This document shows, piece after piece, positions 1 through 7,234 of a stretch of 25,347 bases of DNA. Origin of the DNA: CAYUPY01 sp964446595 (GTDB lineage: Bacteria > Patescibacteriota > Dojkabacteria > J137 > JAEUSD01); NCBI GenBank assembly GCA_964446595.1, contig CAYUPY010000014.1, forward strand, positions 1-25,347, in the 5' to 3' direction. Numbering within the stretch: position 1 is the stretch's first letter; each line of letters begins with the position of its first letter. A program made the position numbers and the translations under genes. Under the pieces are notes generated by a model. That model ran no database searches. It saw nothing but the letters and a program-made list of their open reading frames with translations, and had not been told where the DNA came from.

Positions 1-30
1 ATTTGCTTATCTTACATTGCCTTTTCCCAG

Positions 31-165
31 CTATGAAAAATTCCGGACGGGCTCCTTGTTTACTTCTTCGGCTCTGGACTCTGGAGCAGCAGAATTCTCT
101 ATCTGATCATCACCCTCTACTGGCGCTGCTAAGGCTTGTGCTGGTTCTACTTCTGTGGCTATCAT
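31..165 (-). CDS. possible 44-residue acidic small protein downstream of the PFL activase
   Basis: An ATG at 165 opens a 44-codon frame ending in TAG at 31-33. It lies 19 bases after the stop of the PFL activase, on the same strand. The product is strongly acidic and rich in Ala, Glu and Pro, with no hydrophobic segment, so it would be soluble and probably disordered. I recognise no family. No Shine-Dalgarno sequence precedes the ATG. It could be a real last gene of the operon or a chance frame in the trailer. Codon choice is not informative at this length. Confidence 0.25.
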   Translation of the reverse strand: MIATEVEPAQALAAPVEGDDQIENSAAPESRAEEVNKEPVRNFS

Positions 166-184
166 GAAAATAGTATATCGGAAA

Positions 185-1084
185 TTATAGCTTTACAGGG
201 ATATCCATCTCTTCCAGCATTTGTTTAGCGTGCAGCACTAGCTCTTTGCTGGGCTCTTCGATGCCTTCTAGGCCGTAATCGCCGTAGATATCGATCCATT
301 TTTGTTTACCAATCAAGGAATATGACAGAAGTTCGAACAACTCCAAATTGTCGATTCCTTTCACAAAGGTTCCTAGACGTTCCAGGTACTCGTCATCGCT
401 GACGACGCTGGGGATGAGAACGAAGCGGACGCGCAGCTTCGGATTGTGCGGTTGATAAGCCAGCTGCGCGTCCAGGTACTTTATATTTTTCATAATCAGC
501 TTGTTGGAAACGCCGGTTAGCTTTTGGTGAGACTCATCGTCCAATTGCTTGATGGAAACCATCCATAAATCGACGTATGGCAAGAGTTTTTCAATATTAT
601 GCGGCGAGGTATAGAGACAGGTATCGATCGCTATATGTACTTTATGCTCTTTTAGCAATTTCATTACTTCCACCAAAAAGTCTGTCTGCATGGTCGGCTC
701 GCCTCCGCTGAAAGTCACACCACCAGGAATATTTTGCATATCGATCGCCTTGCCCAGATCGTTGTAATCGTATTGCTGCCAATAAGGCTTGTTTTTGATA
801 ATCTCATCGAAAAGCTGTTGCGGTTCGTACAGCGGGGCATTCCAATGCTGCGCCAGGTCTATGTTGTGACAAAACTTGCAGCGCAAAGGGCAGCCTTGCA
901 TAAACACCACCGTGCGCAAGCCAGGCCCATCTACAGCACCAAGCGTTTCTATCGCCCCTACTCTACCACTACGCACTTTCAAATTGCGTAAATGTGATGG
1001 CTTCGCACTCAAATCCTCATCCAAAGAAAAAACTTCACGGTTGCTTTTGTGTTGAGACGCTTGGTCTAGTTGTTGGTCTGACAT
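185..1084 (-). CDS. pflA: pyruvate formate-lyase activating enzyme (radical SAM)
   Basis: Radical-SAM enzyme that uses a [4Fe-4S] cluster and S-adenosylmethionine to put the glycyl radical on pyruvate formate-lyase. The sequence shows the cluster motif CxxxCxxC (C65, C69, C72, in GCPLRCKFCHN), the preceding DGPGLRT stretch typical of PFL activases, and the SAM-binding SGGEP motif at 126-130. At 299 residues it is longer than the usual roughly 245. The excess is a polar N-terminal extension of about 40 residues before the conserved start of the fold, and there is no internal Met that would remove it. The start is 8 bases after the pflB stop, and AGAGGA in the end of pflB can serve as its ribosome-binding site, one of the few in this window. 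The neighbour fixes the substrate as PFL. Confidence 0.93.
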   Translation of the reverse strand: MSDQQLDQASQHKSNREVFSLDEDLSAKPSHLRNLKVRSGRVGAIETLGAVDGPGLRTVVFMQGCPLRCKFCHNIDLAQHWNAPLYEPQQLFDEIIKNKPYWQQYDYNDLGKAIDMQNIPGGVTFSGGEPTMQTDFLVEVMKLLKEHKVHIAIDTCLYTSPHNIEKLLPYVDLWMVSIKQLDDESHQKLTGVSNKLIMKNIKYLDAQLAYQPHNPKLRVRFVLIPSVVSDDEYLERLGTFVKGIDNLELFELLSYSLIGKQKWIDIYGDYGLEGIEEPSKELVLHAKQMLEEMDIPVKL

Positions 1085-1092
1085 AGTCTATT

Positions 1093-3360
1093 CTACATCC
1101 TCTGATGGAAAGTTCTAGCGATTACCTCGTCTTGCTGCTCTTTGCTAAGGCGATTGAACAAAACGGCATACCCACTAACTCGAATTGTGAGCTGGGGGTA
1201 GCGTTCTGGGTGAGTCTGCGCATCACGCAAGGTGTCGGCATCAAACACATTCACGTTCAGATGGTGCGCCCCCTTGCCCACAAAGTAGCCATTCATTAGC
1301 TGAACTAGATTTACCACCTGTTCATCAAAACCCTTCCCTAGCGAACCAGGTACAATCGAGAAGGTATTAGAAATACCGTCTTGAGCAAACTCGTATGGGA
1401 TTTTGGCTACTGAGTTAAGGGAGGCGATGGCGCCACGCACGTCACGGCCGTGCATTGGGTTTGCTCCTGGTGCGAATGGGAAACCTGACTCCCGGCCATC
1501 GGGTGTGGCGCCAGTAGCTTTTCCGTAAACCACGTTAGAGGTAATCGTCAGCACAGAAAGGGTATGCACTGATTCTCGATAGGTCTCATATTTTTTCAGA
1601 GCCTTCATGAACTCTTTAACCACATCAATCGCAATCTGATCGACTGCATCATCATCGTTTCCGTACTTGGGAAATTCTCCCTGAATATCAAAACCTTCGG
1701 CTAAACCGCGCTCATTAACAATTGGGCGTACATTTGCATACTTAATTGCACTTAGTGAGTCGGCGACAACCGACAAACCAGCAATTCCAAAAGCCATATT
1801 GCGCTTTATCTCTTCATCGTGAAGGGCCATTTGCGAAGACTCGTAATTGTACTTGTCGTGCATGTAGTGAATCACATTCATGATCCCAACATAACGCTCG
1901 GCGAGCCAATCCAGCAAACGCTTGTAGCGGTCCCAAACTTGTTCATAGTCTAGTTTGTCTGCGTAAAATGGCGCCATATCGGGAATTATTACGTCGCCAC
2001 CTTGGTGATGTTCTGCTTCTGCGCCTTCTAGGTGGGTTAGCGGTTCCTCGCGGCCTCCGTTAATAGTTAGTAGTAGGGCTTTGGCCAAGTTGGCACGCGC
2101 GCCAAAGAATTGCATCTCCTTGCCAATCTCCATTCCAGAGACGCAGCAGGCGATGCCGTAGTCATCGCCATAATAGTTCTTCATTAAATCATCATTTTCG
2201 TATTGGATTGCACTAGAACGGATTGACTGTGCCGCACAGTAAAGCTTCCAACTCTCTGGCAAGCGTTCACCCCAAAGCACTGTGAGGTTTGGTTCGGGTG
2301 CAGGGCCTAGATTTGTTAAGGTGTGTAGGAAACGGAAGGATGTTTTTGTCACCATGTGGCGGCCATCCAGACCAGTTCCACCCAACACCAAGGTAACCCA
2401 GGTTGGATCACCAGCAAATAGTTCGTCGTACTCTGGTGGACGCAAGTGGCGCACTATTCTTAATTTGATCACAAAATCGTCCACCATTTCTTGGATTTGC
2501 TCTTCGGAATACTTGCCCCAGCGCATGTCACGCTCGGCATAAATATCGATGAATGAATCCAAACGACCCATAGACATAGCGGCACCATCTTGTTGCTTCA
2601 CTGCAGCAAGGTAGGCAAAATAGATAGCTTGAATTGCTTGCTTTGTATCAGCAGCAGGTAAACTCAGATCTATGCCGTAACTTGAGGCCATCTTTTTTAT
2701 GTCTTTTAAGGCCTGAATCTGTTCGGTGAGCTCTTCGCGCTGGCGAATGACAGCCTCGGTCATCACATCGCTCATTTTCGCCAGCACCTGCTCCTTATCC
2801 CATACTAAGCGGTCAACCCCATAGAGGGCAACGCGCCTGTAGTCACCGATAATTCGCCCTCGACCATAGTTATCCGGTAGGCCGGTAATAATGTGTTTGC
2901 TGCGTAGCAAACGATGCTCGTCATTGTAAGCACTGAACACTCCATCGTTGTGAGTTTTACGGTGCTCGTAAAAGATTTGGCGGACTGATTCCGGGACTTC
3001 ATAACCATAAGCAGCAGCAGCTTTTTCCACTAACCTGATTCCTCCTAGTGGTTTGATAGCACGTTTAAAGGGAGCATCAGTCTGCAAGCCCACGATTAAT
3101 TCGTTCTCCTGATCGATGTATCCAGGCTGATGACTGGTGATGGTCGATGGAGTATTCACATCCAAATCTAGGATCCCTTTTCGCTGCTCCTCTACCATTA
3201 ACTCCGTGAGTTTATCCCAAATAGCTTTTGTCCGTTCGGTTGCTGGGGCTAAGAATTGGTCATCCCCTTCAAAACCGGCATAATTTAGCTGAATAAAATT
3301 TCTCACATCAATTTCTGCTACCCACTGCCCAGATTTGAATTCGTGGTGTTGGTTGTACAT
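1093..3360 (-). CDS. pflB: formate C-acetyltransferase (pyruvate formate-lyase)
   Basis: Cytosolic glycyl-radical enzyme that converts pyruvate and CoA to acetyl-CoA and formate, conserving the thioester without making NADH. The 755-residue length matches the classical PflB class (about 760). The adjacent catalytic cysteines are C405-C406 in IACCVSGM. The C-terminal glycyl-radical loop is [10 protein letters not shown] with the radical glycine G730, followed by the conserved tail ending in RTFHQ. Paired cysteines and this tail separate it from glycerol/diol dehydratases and other glycyl-radical enzymes. It begins 16 bases after the FMN-binding protein gene and ends 8 bases before the activase, so the three are probably cotranscribed. 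The enzyme is oxygen-sensitive, which implies at least periodic anaerobic growth. No Shine-Dalgarno is visible at its ATG. Confidence 0.95.
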   Translation of the reverse strand: MYNQHHEFKSGQWVAEIDVRNFIQLNYAGFEGDDQFLAPATERTKAIWDKLTELMVEEQRKGILDLDVNTPSTITSHQPGYIDQENELIVGLQTDAPFKRAIKPLGGIRLVEKAAAAYGYEVPESVRQIFYEHRKTHNDGVFSAYNDEHRLLRSKHIITGLPDNYGRGRIIGDYRRVALYGVDRLVWDKEQVLAKMSDVMTEAVIRQREELTEQIQALKDIKKMASSYGIDLSLPAADTKQAIQAIYFAYLAAVKQQDGAAMSMGRLDSFIDIYAERDMRWGKYSEEQIQEMVDDFVIKLRIVRHLRPPEYDELFAGDPTWVTLVLGGTGLDGRHMVTKTSFRFLHTLTNLGPAPEPNLTVLWGERLPESWKLYCAAQSIRSSAIQYENDDLMKNYYGDDYGIACCVSGMEIGKEMQFFGARANLAKALLLTINGGREEPLTHLEGAEAEHHQGGDVIIPDMAPFYADKLDYEQVWDRYKRLLDWLAERYVGIMNVIHYMHDKYNYESSQMALHDEEIKRNMAFGIAGLSVVADSLSAIKYANVRPIVNERGLAEGFDIQGEFPKYGNDDDAVDQIAIDVVKEFMKALKKYETYRESVHTLSVLTITSNVVYGKATGATPDGRESGFPFAPGANPMHGRDVRGAIASLNSVAKIPYEFAQDGISNTFSIVPGSLGKGFDEQVVNLVQLMNGYFVGKGAHHLNVNVFDADTLRDAQTHPERYPQLTIRVSGYAVLFNRLSKEQQDEVIARTFHQRM

Positions 3361-3376
3361 CAGTCTGTTTTAACTA

Positions 3377-4276
3377 TTATTTAAGTGTAGCCTGGTCTTT
3401 TACTTGTGCCATCGCTTCGTTAAAGCCAATCGTGGTGTAGCTTGAACCGCTGACGGTGTCTAAGTCAAGCGATTGATCTATTGTCTTCCCCATAATCAGT
3501 TTTTCCACCTCAGCATCAAATTCGTCAATATGTTCGTTGGCAATCGGCTGTCCGTCATCAGCTACCTCGGTGGCAATCACATTTGCAATTACGCCGTCTT
3601 CTAACTCAATAGTCACCCCAATATTGTGAAAAATTTCCCGATCAAGTCCAGGGACATCAAAGCGTGCTTGCCCGTAGTAGCGTCCATCCTCATATAGGCC
3701 AGCTGCTGCTGTGTTCTTAGCCTCGATTTTTACAGCGGCAAAGGCTTGTTTGAATGCATTACTTGTCAGAGTTGATCCTGTTACTAGACTCATATCGCCA
3801 ACTGCATCAACATCCTTGCCCACAATTAACTTGCCTAACTCATCAACAAACTTCTTCATATAATTGTTTTCCACTGCCTCACCGGCTTCGTTTATCTCAA
3901 CAACGCTAGCAGAAACCACTTTTTCATCGCGAACTTCGACAGTAACGCGAATACTGTGTTCAGGAACATCAGCTGCTTCCACCATAAATGTTGCGTTTGC
4001 TGTGTAAACTCCGTCTTTGTATTTGACTGCCTCTAAAATCGTCTGTGCTGAACTACTGCTCAGTCCGACGTTATTCCCCTGGCCTTCTTGCGCTTGCTGC
4101 AAATTATCCACCAACACAAAGCCTCCTGCACCGATCACTACCCCAATCGCTACCCCGCCTACCAGTACAGATAGAGTGTTTTTACCACTTGGCTGTGGGG
4201 TTTTTGGTAAAATTGGCGCTGGCTTGTCTGCCTTTGCCTCAGGAGTCTCGGGTTGCGAGTACAATGAGTCGGACAT
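3377..4276 (-). CDS. membrane-anchored protein with two FMN-binding (flavinylation) domains
   Basis: Likely extracytosolic electron carrier holding FMN covalently through ApbE. A polar Pro/Lys-rich N-terminus (1-33) precedes one membrane helix (about 35-58), a Ser/Gln/Asn-rich linker, then two tandem FMN_bind domains (about 80-185 and 192-295). Each ends in a flavinylation-type motif. The first, TGSTLTS at 166-172, fits the S/T-G-A/S-T-x-T/S acceptor pattern with T169 as expected acceptor. The second, SGSSYTT at 276-282, has Ser at the acceptor position. Tandem FMN_bind proteins of this type serve flavin-based extracellular or periplasmic electron transfer in other bacteria. The adjacent apbE and transmembrane reductase genes support that role here. 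It has its own promoter at 4302-4330 and lies 16 bases before pflB. The final electron acceptor cannot be read from the sequence. Confidence 0.85.
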   Translation of the reverse strand: MSDSLYSQPETPEAKADKPAPILPKTPQPSGKNTLSVLVGGVAIGVVIGAGGFVLVDNLQQAQEGQGNNVGLSSSSAQTILEAVKYKDGVYTANATFMVEAADVPEHSIRVTVEVRDEKVVSASVVEINEAGEAVENNYMKKFVDELGKLIVGKDVDAVGDMSLVTGSTLTSNAFKQAFAAVKIEAKNTAAAGLYEDGRYYGQARFDVPGLDREIFHNIGVTIELEDGVIANVIATEVADDGQPIANEHIDEFDAEVEKLIMGKTIDQSLDLDTVSGSSYTTIGFNEAMAQVKDQATLK

Positions 4277-4301
4277 GACTGTAGGTTGAAAAATTAATAT
4301 C

Positions 4302-4330
4302 AGTATATGCTTAGTTTATGGCTATTGCAA
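4302..4330 (-). promoter_or_regulatory. sigma-70-type promoter before the FMN-binding protein/pfl genes
   Basis: On the minus strand, TTGCAA (4330-4325) and TATACT (4307-4302) are separated by exactly 17 bases. Transcription would start near 4295, giving a leader of about 20 bases before the ATG at 4276. It sits in the 86-base gap after apbE, so the FMN-binding protein, pflB and pflA can be expressed independently of the upstream reductase and apbE. Confidence 0.55.
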
Positions 4331-4362
4331 TCATGGGATAGCAGGATTTTAGTCTGTACTAA

Positions 4363-5283
4363 TTAGTCTGCGTTAAATAGACTACCTTCGTAGCTTGGAG
4401 TCGCCCAAAAGTGACCGTCGTAGCCGACAACTAGGCTTGAAACTTTGTATTCTGCCTCAAATTCCTTGTTTAGGTCTGGGTCGCCAACGAAGATTGCAGT
4501 TGAAGCTGTGTCCGCTAGTAGTGCAGTGGGTGCGTGTGTGAAAACAGCAGCTTTGTGCTGAATAAGATTAGTGCTTTTGGCAATTAGGTGATGTAAATCC
4601 TGACCGGTAACTTCATCGCGCCAGCGGCGGCGGTTTGGTGCGCTGCAGGCGATTGCCGAATTTGAAAAATTGATGGTGCCAATCGCCTGCGAAGCATCGA
4701 AAGGGTTTTCCAGGGCGGCGGTGACGGAGCGGTCATCGACTGCGAAATGCCTAATGTCACCGCCAGCATTTATCAAAATCTCCTCAGGAGCAAAGTCTTG
4801 CTTAAGCTGTTCCATCAGCTTGTCTATCAGCCAGCCCTTCCCCATACCCCCCAGGTCAATCTTAACGCCTTGAGGAAGTTTCACAAACGGGGAGGCTTTT
4901 TCAACACAAAATCCGGTTTGAACTTTGGAATTTGTTGTTTTTTGCTTTGGTTTTGGTTGAAAGGAATAATGACGATCGTAACCAAGATCTTCGAGTTGCT
5001 TGCCCAGGCAAATATCAAAGGCGCCTTTGGTAAAGGTGAAAATTTCTGCTGCGAAATCCAACATTTTTAACATCTCCAAAGGTGGATTTCGCATCTCTTT
5101 CCACTTATTTAACTGCGAGACTAAGGAAGTTGGCAAAAATCGGGAGTACTGCCCCTCAAATTTACGCACAATTCCTGTAGTTTTAGCCACAATTTCCCGC
5201 TCGCTACCGCGAGCGGGCTCACTAATTTTAACTATCCATTTAGTTCCCACCCCCTCAAATTCAAACCGGAACTGATTCTCCAT
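4363..5283 (-). CDS. apbE: FAD:protein FMN transferase (ApbE family)
   Basis: Mg2+-dependent enzyme that takes FMN from FAD and attaches it by a phosphoester bond to Thr/Ser of FMN_bind domains. The downstream FMN-binding protein is the obvious substrate. Conserved blocks are KIDLGGMGKGWLID (141-154), the glycine-rich INAGGDIR (171-178), and the C-terminal metal/substrate region THAPTALLADTASTAIFVG (249-267). The usual HH(I/L)IDPxTG block appears as HHLIAKSTN (231-239), so the Asp-Pro pair is missing. At 306 residues it is close to family length. No lipoprotein signal or transmembrane segment is seen, so it would act in the cytosol unless exported another way, which is odd for substrates beyond the membrane. 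The start is 4 bases after the reductase stop, indicating cotranscription. Confidence 0.85.
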   Translation of the reverse strand: MENQFRFEFEGVGTKWIVKISEPARGSEREIVAKTTGIVRKFEGQYSRFLPTSLVSQLNKWKEMRNPPLEMLKMLDFAAEIFTFTKGAFDICLGKQLEDLGYDRHYSFQPKPKQKTTNSKVQTGFCVEKASPFVKLPQGVKIDLGGMGKGWLIDKLMEQLKQDFAPEEILINAGGDIRHFAVDDRSVTAALENPFDASQAIGTINFSNSAIACSAPNRRRWRDEVTGQDLHHLIAKSTNLIQHKAAVFTHAPTALLADTASTAIFVGDPDLNKEFEAEYKVSSLVVGYDGHFWATPSYEGSLFNAD

Positions 5284-5287
5284 TTTT

Positions 5288-6637
5288 TTATGCGCTGAAT
5301 TTTTCTGAGTAGATCTTGCTCGAGTCTACTCCTGCTTTTACCAGACTTTTAGTAACATTTGTAAGCATTATTGGAGGTCCACACATAAAATATTCGTGCT
5401 TCGAAACATCCTCCAAATACTTTTTAATTAAATCTCCGGTTATAAACCCTTTCTCTCCTTCAAAATCGGGCTGAGAGTCTAGAACATGCACTACATTCAG
5501 CCAGTCGTTTTCTGCAGCCAGCTGATCTAGTTCGTCACGAAACATCATGTCATCATAAGTCTTATTTCCAAAGAATAGCCAGATGTTTTCGTCGCTTTGT
5601 CGAATGCGCGACAAAACGCGGATCACAGACATGAATGGCGTAATTCCTACCCCTCCAGCTAGGAAAACAACATCTTTTGACTCTGTATCGATTTCTTTTA
5701 AGAAAACACCGTAAGGACCATCTACAATAAGTTGTTCTCCCACCTCGTATTGCTGTACTTTTTTACTAAATGGCCCTAAATCTTTAATCGTTATCTCTAT
5801 TTGCTTTGTTTCAGGGTCGTAGTCTGAAATCGAAAATGGATGCGACTCCCCCAACGGGCCATCCTGGATATAAACGTACTGCCCTGGTTCCGGCCTAATC
5901 GCAGGCGGGAAAGCGGAAAGTGGGTGGATCCGTAAACTCACTGAACCTGCAGAAACCGCATCTATTTTTACAATTTCGTATTTGGGAATCAAAATTCCTA
6001 TTCTTCCAATTAACTGCCAGAGGATCAAAAGCACAAAACTAACCAAGAAAAAGTCATTTGTATACTCTAAGAGGGGAATATTCTTGTAAAGAAACCCAAT
6101 ATCCATATGCAAAAGTCCCATCAGCAAAATAGGATAAGTTAACAAATGGATTGGCTTCCATAATCTAAAATGCATCCTCCCTTTTAGGAGCGCACTAGTT
6201 ATCCAAATTACTGCCCAGACGTAAAAAGCGATAACTCCTAAACTGGTAAGGTTGGCATACTCTGCTGCAACCCCAACTTCAAAAGTAGGAAGCAGGACAC
6301 TTATCTGCTGTGCTGCCTTTGATTCTGGTGCCAAAATCGGGTTAAAAACACCAATTAACGCCAATGGGTGCAACAAAAACACCAAAAAGCCAAAGATATT
6401 AAACCACTTGTGAATCTTCATCGCCCAGGTTATATCGCGTATGAAGAACTTGGTAAACCTGCGTATACCCAAAATGTAAGCCCACCACATGGTAATTACA
6501 CCTGTGTACGCACCAAATTTTGAGAGACGATAAATTGGCGAGATTTGATCGTAAGTCAAAACTATCACCAAAGGGAAGAATGAAAGCACAATAAGCAGCA
6601 AAATAATGCGTTGACGATTGATTTCTGATATTTGCAT
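5288..6637 (-). CDS. ferric reductase/NOX-like two-heme transmembrane NAD(P)H oxidoreductase
   Basis: Predicted to move electrons from cytosolic NAD(P)H through FAD and two membrane hemes to the outer face. The N-terminal half has about six hydrophobic helices (residues 10-210). Two helix pairs carry H76/H90 and H164/H177, that is H-x13-H and H-x12-H, the bis-heme spacing of the ferric reductase/NADPH oxidase superfamily. The C-terminal half is a ferredoxin-reductase-type module: FAD motif HPFSISDYD (266-274), GPYGVFL (307-313), nucleotide-binding GGVGITP (328-334) and MCGPP (418-422). There is no [2Fe-2S] domain. As first gene of the apbE/FMN-binding cluster it is the likely electron donor to the flavinylated protein. 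Iron, oxygen or quinone acceptors are alternatives. Its ATG lies 5 bases after a good -10 box. Confidence 0.87.
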   Translation of the reverse strand: MQISEINRQRIILLLIVLSFFPLVIVLTYDQISPIYRLSKFGAYTGVITMWWAYILGIRRFTKFFIRDITWAMKIHKWFNIFGFLVFLLHPLALIGVFNPILAPESKAAQQISVLLPTFEVGVAAEYANLTSLGVIAFYVWAVIWITSALLKGRMHFRLWKPIHLLTYPILLMGLLHMDIGFLYKNIPLLEYTNDFFLVSFVLLILWQLIGRIGILIPKYEIVKIDAVSAGSVSLRIHPLSAFPPAIRPEPGQYVYIQDGPLGESHPFSISDYDPETKQIEITIKDLGPFSKKVQQYEVGEQLIVDGPYGVFLKEIDTESKDVVFLAGGVGITPFMSVIRVLSRIRQSDENIWLFFGNKTYDDMMFRDELDQLAAENDWLNVVHVLDSQPDFEGEKGFITGDLIKKYLEDVSKHEYFMCGPPIMLTNVTKSLVKAGVDSSKIYSEKFSA

Positions 6638-6642
6638 AACTT

Positions 6643-6671
6643 ATCTTACAAGCTCTTTCCCTCTGTGACAA
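6643..6671 (-). promoter_or_regulatory. promoter of the reductase operon, predicted leaderless
   Basis: Minus-strand TTGTCA (6671-6666) and TAAGAT (6648-6643) are separated by 17 bases. Only 5 bases separate the -10 box from the ATG at 6637, so transcription should begin at or next to the start codon. This promoter sits in a 52-base divergent region shared with the ClbS-like gene. Confidence 0.55.
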
Positions 6672-6689
6672 TTAGCAGTAATCTTGGGT

Positions 6690-7184
6690 ATGGCACGAGC
6701 ACGTAACAAACAACAACTCTTTGAGTTCGGAGAAAAAGAATTCACTAATTTACAAGCTATTGCTAAAGAATATGAGTCGAACGAATTACTCGATGTGAAA
6801 ATTTTTGATAACCGCACAGTTAAAGATATCTTGGCCCATTTAATTGCTTGGCATAGGCTGTTCTTTACCTGGTAAGAGGAAGGGATGAAAGGGAACAAGC
6901 CAGAAATCCCCGCTCCTGGTTACACATTTAAAGACACCCCAGAACTGAATGAGAAGTTGTTTCAAGAATATAAAGATGTAAAGTGGGAAAAGATTAAAGC
7001 AGATTTTGCGGCATCTCATGCAAAATGCATGAAAATCGTTGCTAATCACACCGACGAAGAGTTAACTACTAAGAAAAAATATGGTTGGAATGGCTCCACA
7101 AACTTAGCTAGCTACCTAGCATCAGCTACCTCTAGCCACTATGTATGGGCAAGCGAGTTATTGAGAAAAAGATTGAAGAACTGA
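6690..7184 (+). pseudogene. ClbS/DfsB-family (DUF1706) four-helix protein gene interrupted by an in-frame TAA
   Basis: Reading one frame from ATG 6690 gives a 164-codon gene of the ClbS/DfsB family: N-terminal ARARNKQQLFEF, then NRTVKDILAHLIAWH, then GYTFKDTPELNEKLFQEY, then the signature WNGSTNLASYLASATSSHY, ending with a basic helix. The family includes the colibactin self-protection hydrolase ClbS, but most members have no known function. The frame is broken at codon 62 by TAA (6873-6875), between FFTW and EEGMKGNKP. Homologues normally carry a hydrophobic residue here, so a single TTA-to-TAA change is enough to explain it. Both halves keep family residues, so the lesion is recent, is a sequencing error, or is read through. 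Weak -10-like TAATCT (6679-6684) lies 5 bases before the ATG. Confidence 0.8.
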
Positions 7185-7205
7185 AAGCGTTTTTTTGATA
7201 AAGTG

Positions 7206-7234
7206 TTGTTAGTAAGTAAGTTTTTTGGTTTATT
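7206..7234 (+). promoter_or_regulatory. possible promoter of the sensor kinase gene
   Basis: TTGTTA (7206-7211) and TTTATT (7229-7234) are 17 bases apart. The predicted start of transcription falls at about 7241, on an in-frame TTG. If correct, the protein would start at TTG 7241 (MTALIKKL) rather than GTG 7235. The -10 box matches only 4 of 6 consensus bases. Confidence 0.3.

Noticed and set aside
6684..6689. TTG 6684 as start of the ClbS-like gene
   Set aside because: ATG 6690 begins at the usual family start, and the TTG adjoins the -10-like box TAATCT.
7190..7196. T7 run after the ClbS-like gene as an intrinsic terminator
   Set aside because: No GC-rich stem precedes the T-run, so it does not meet the definition.
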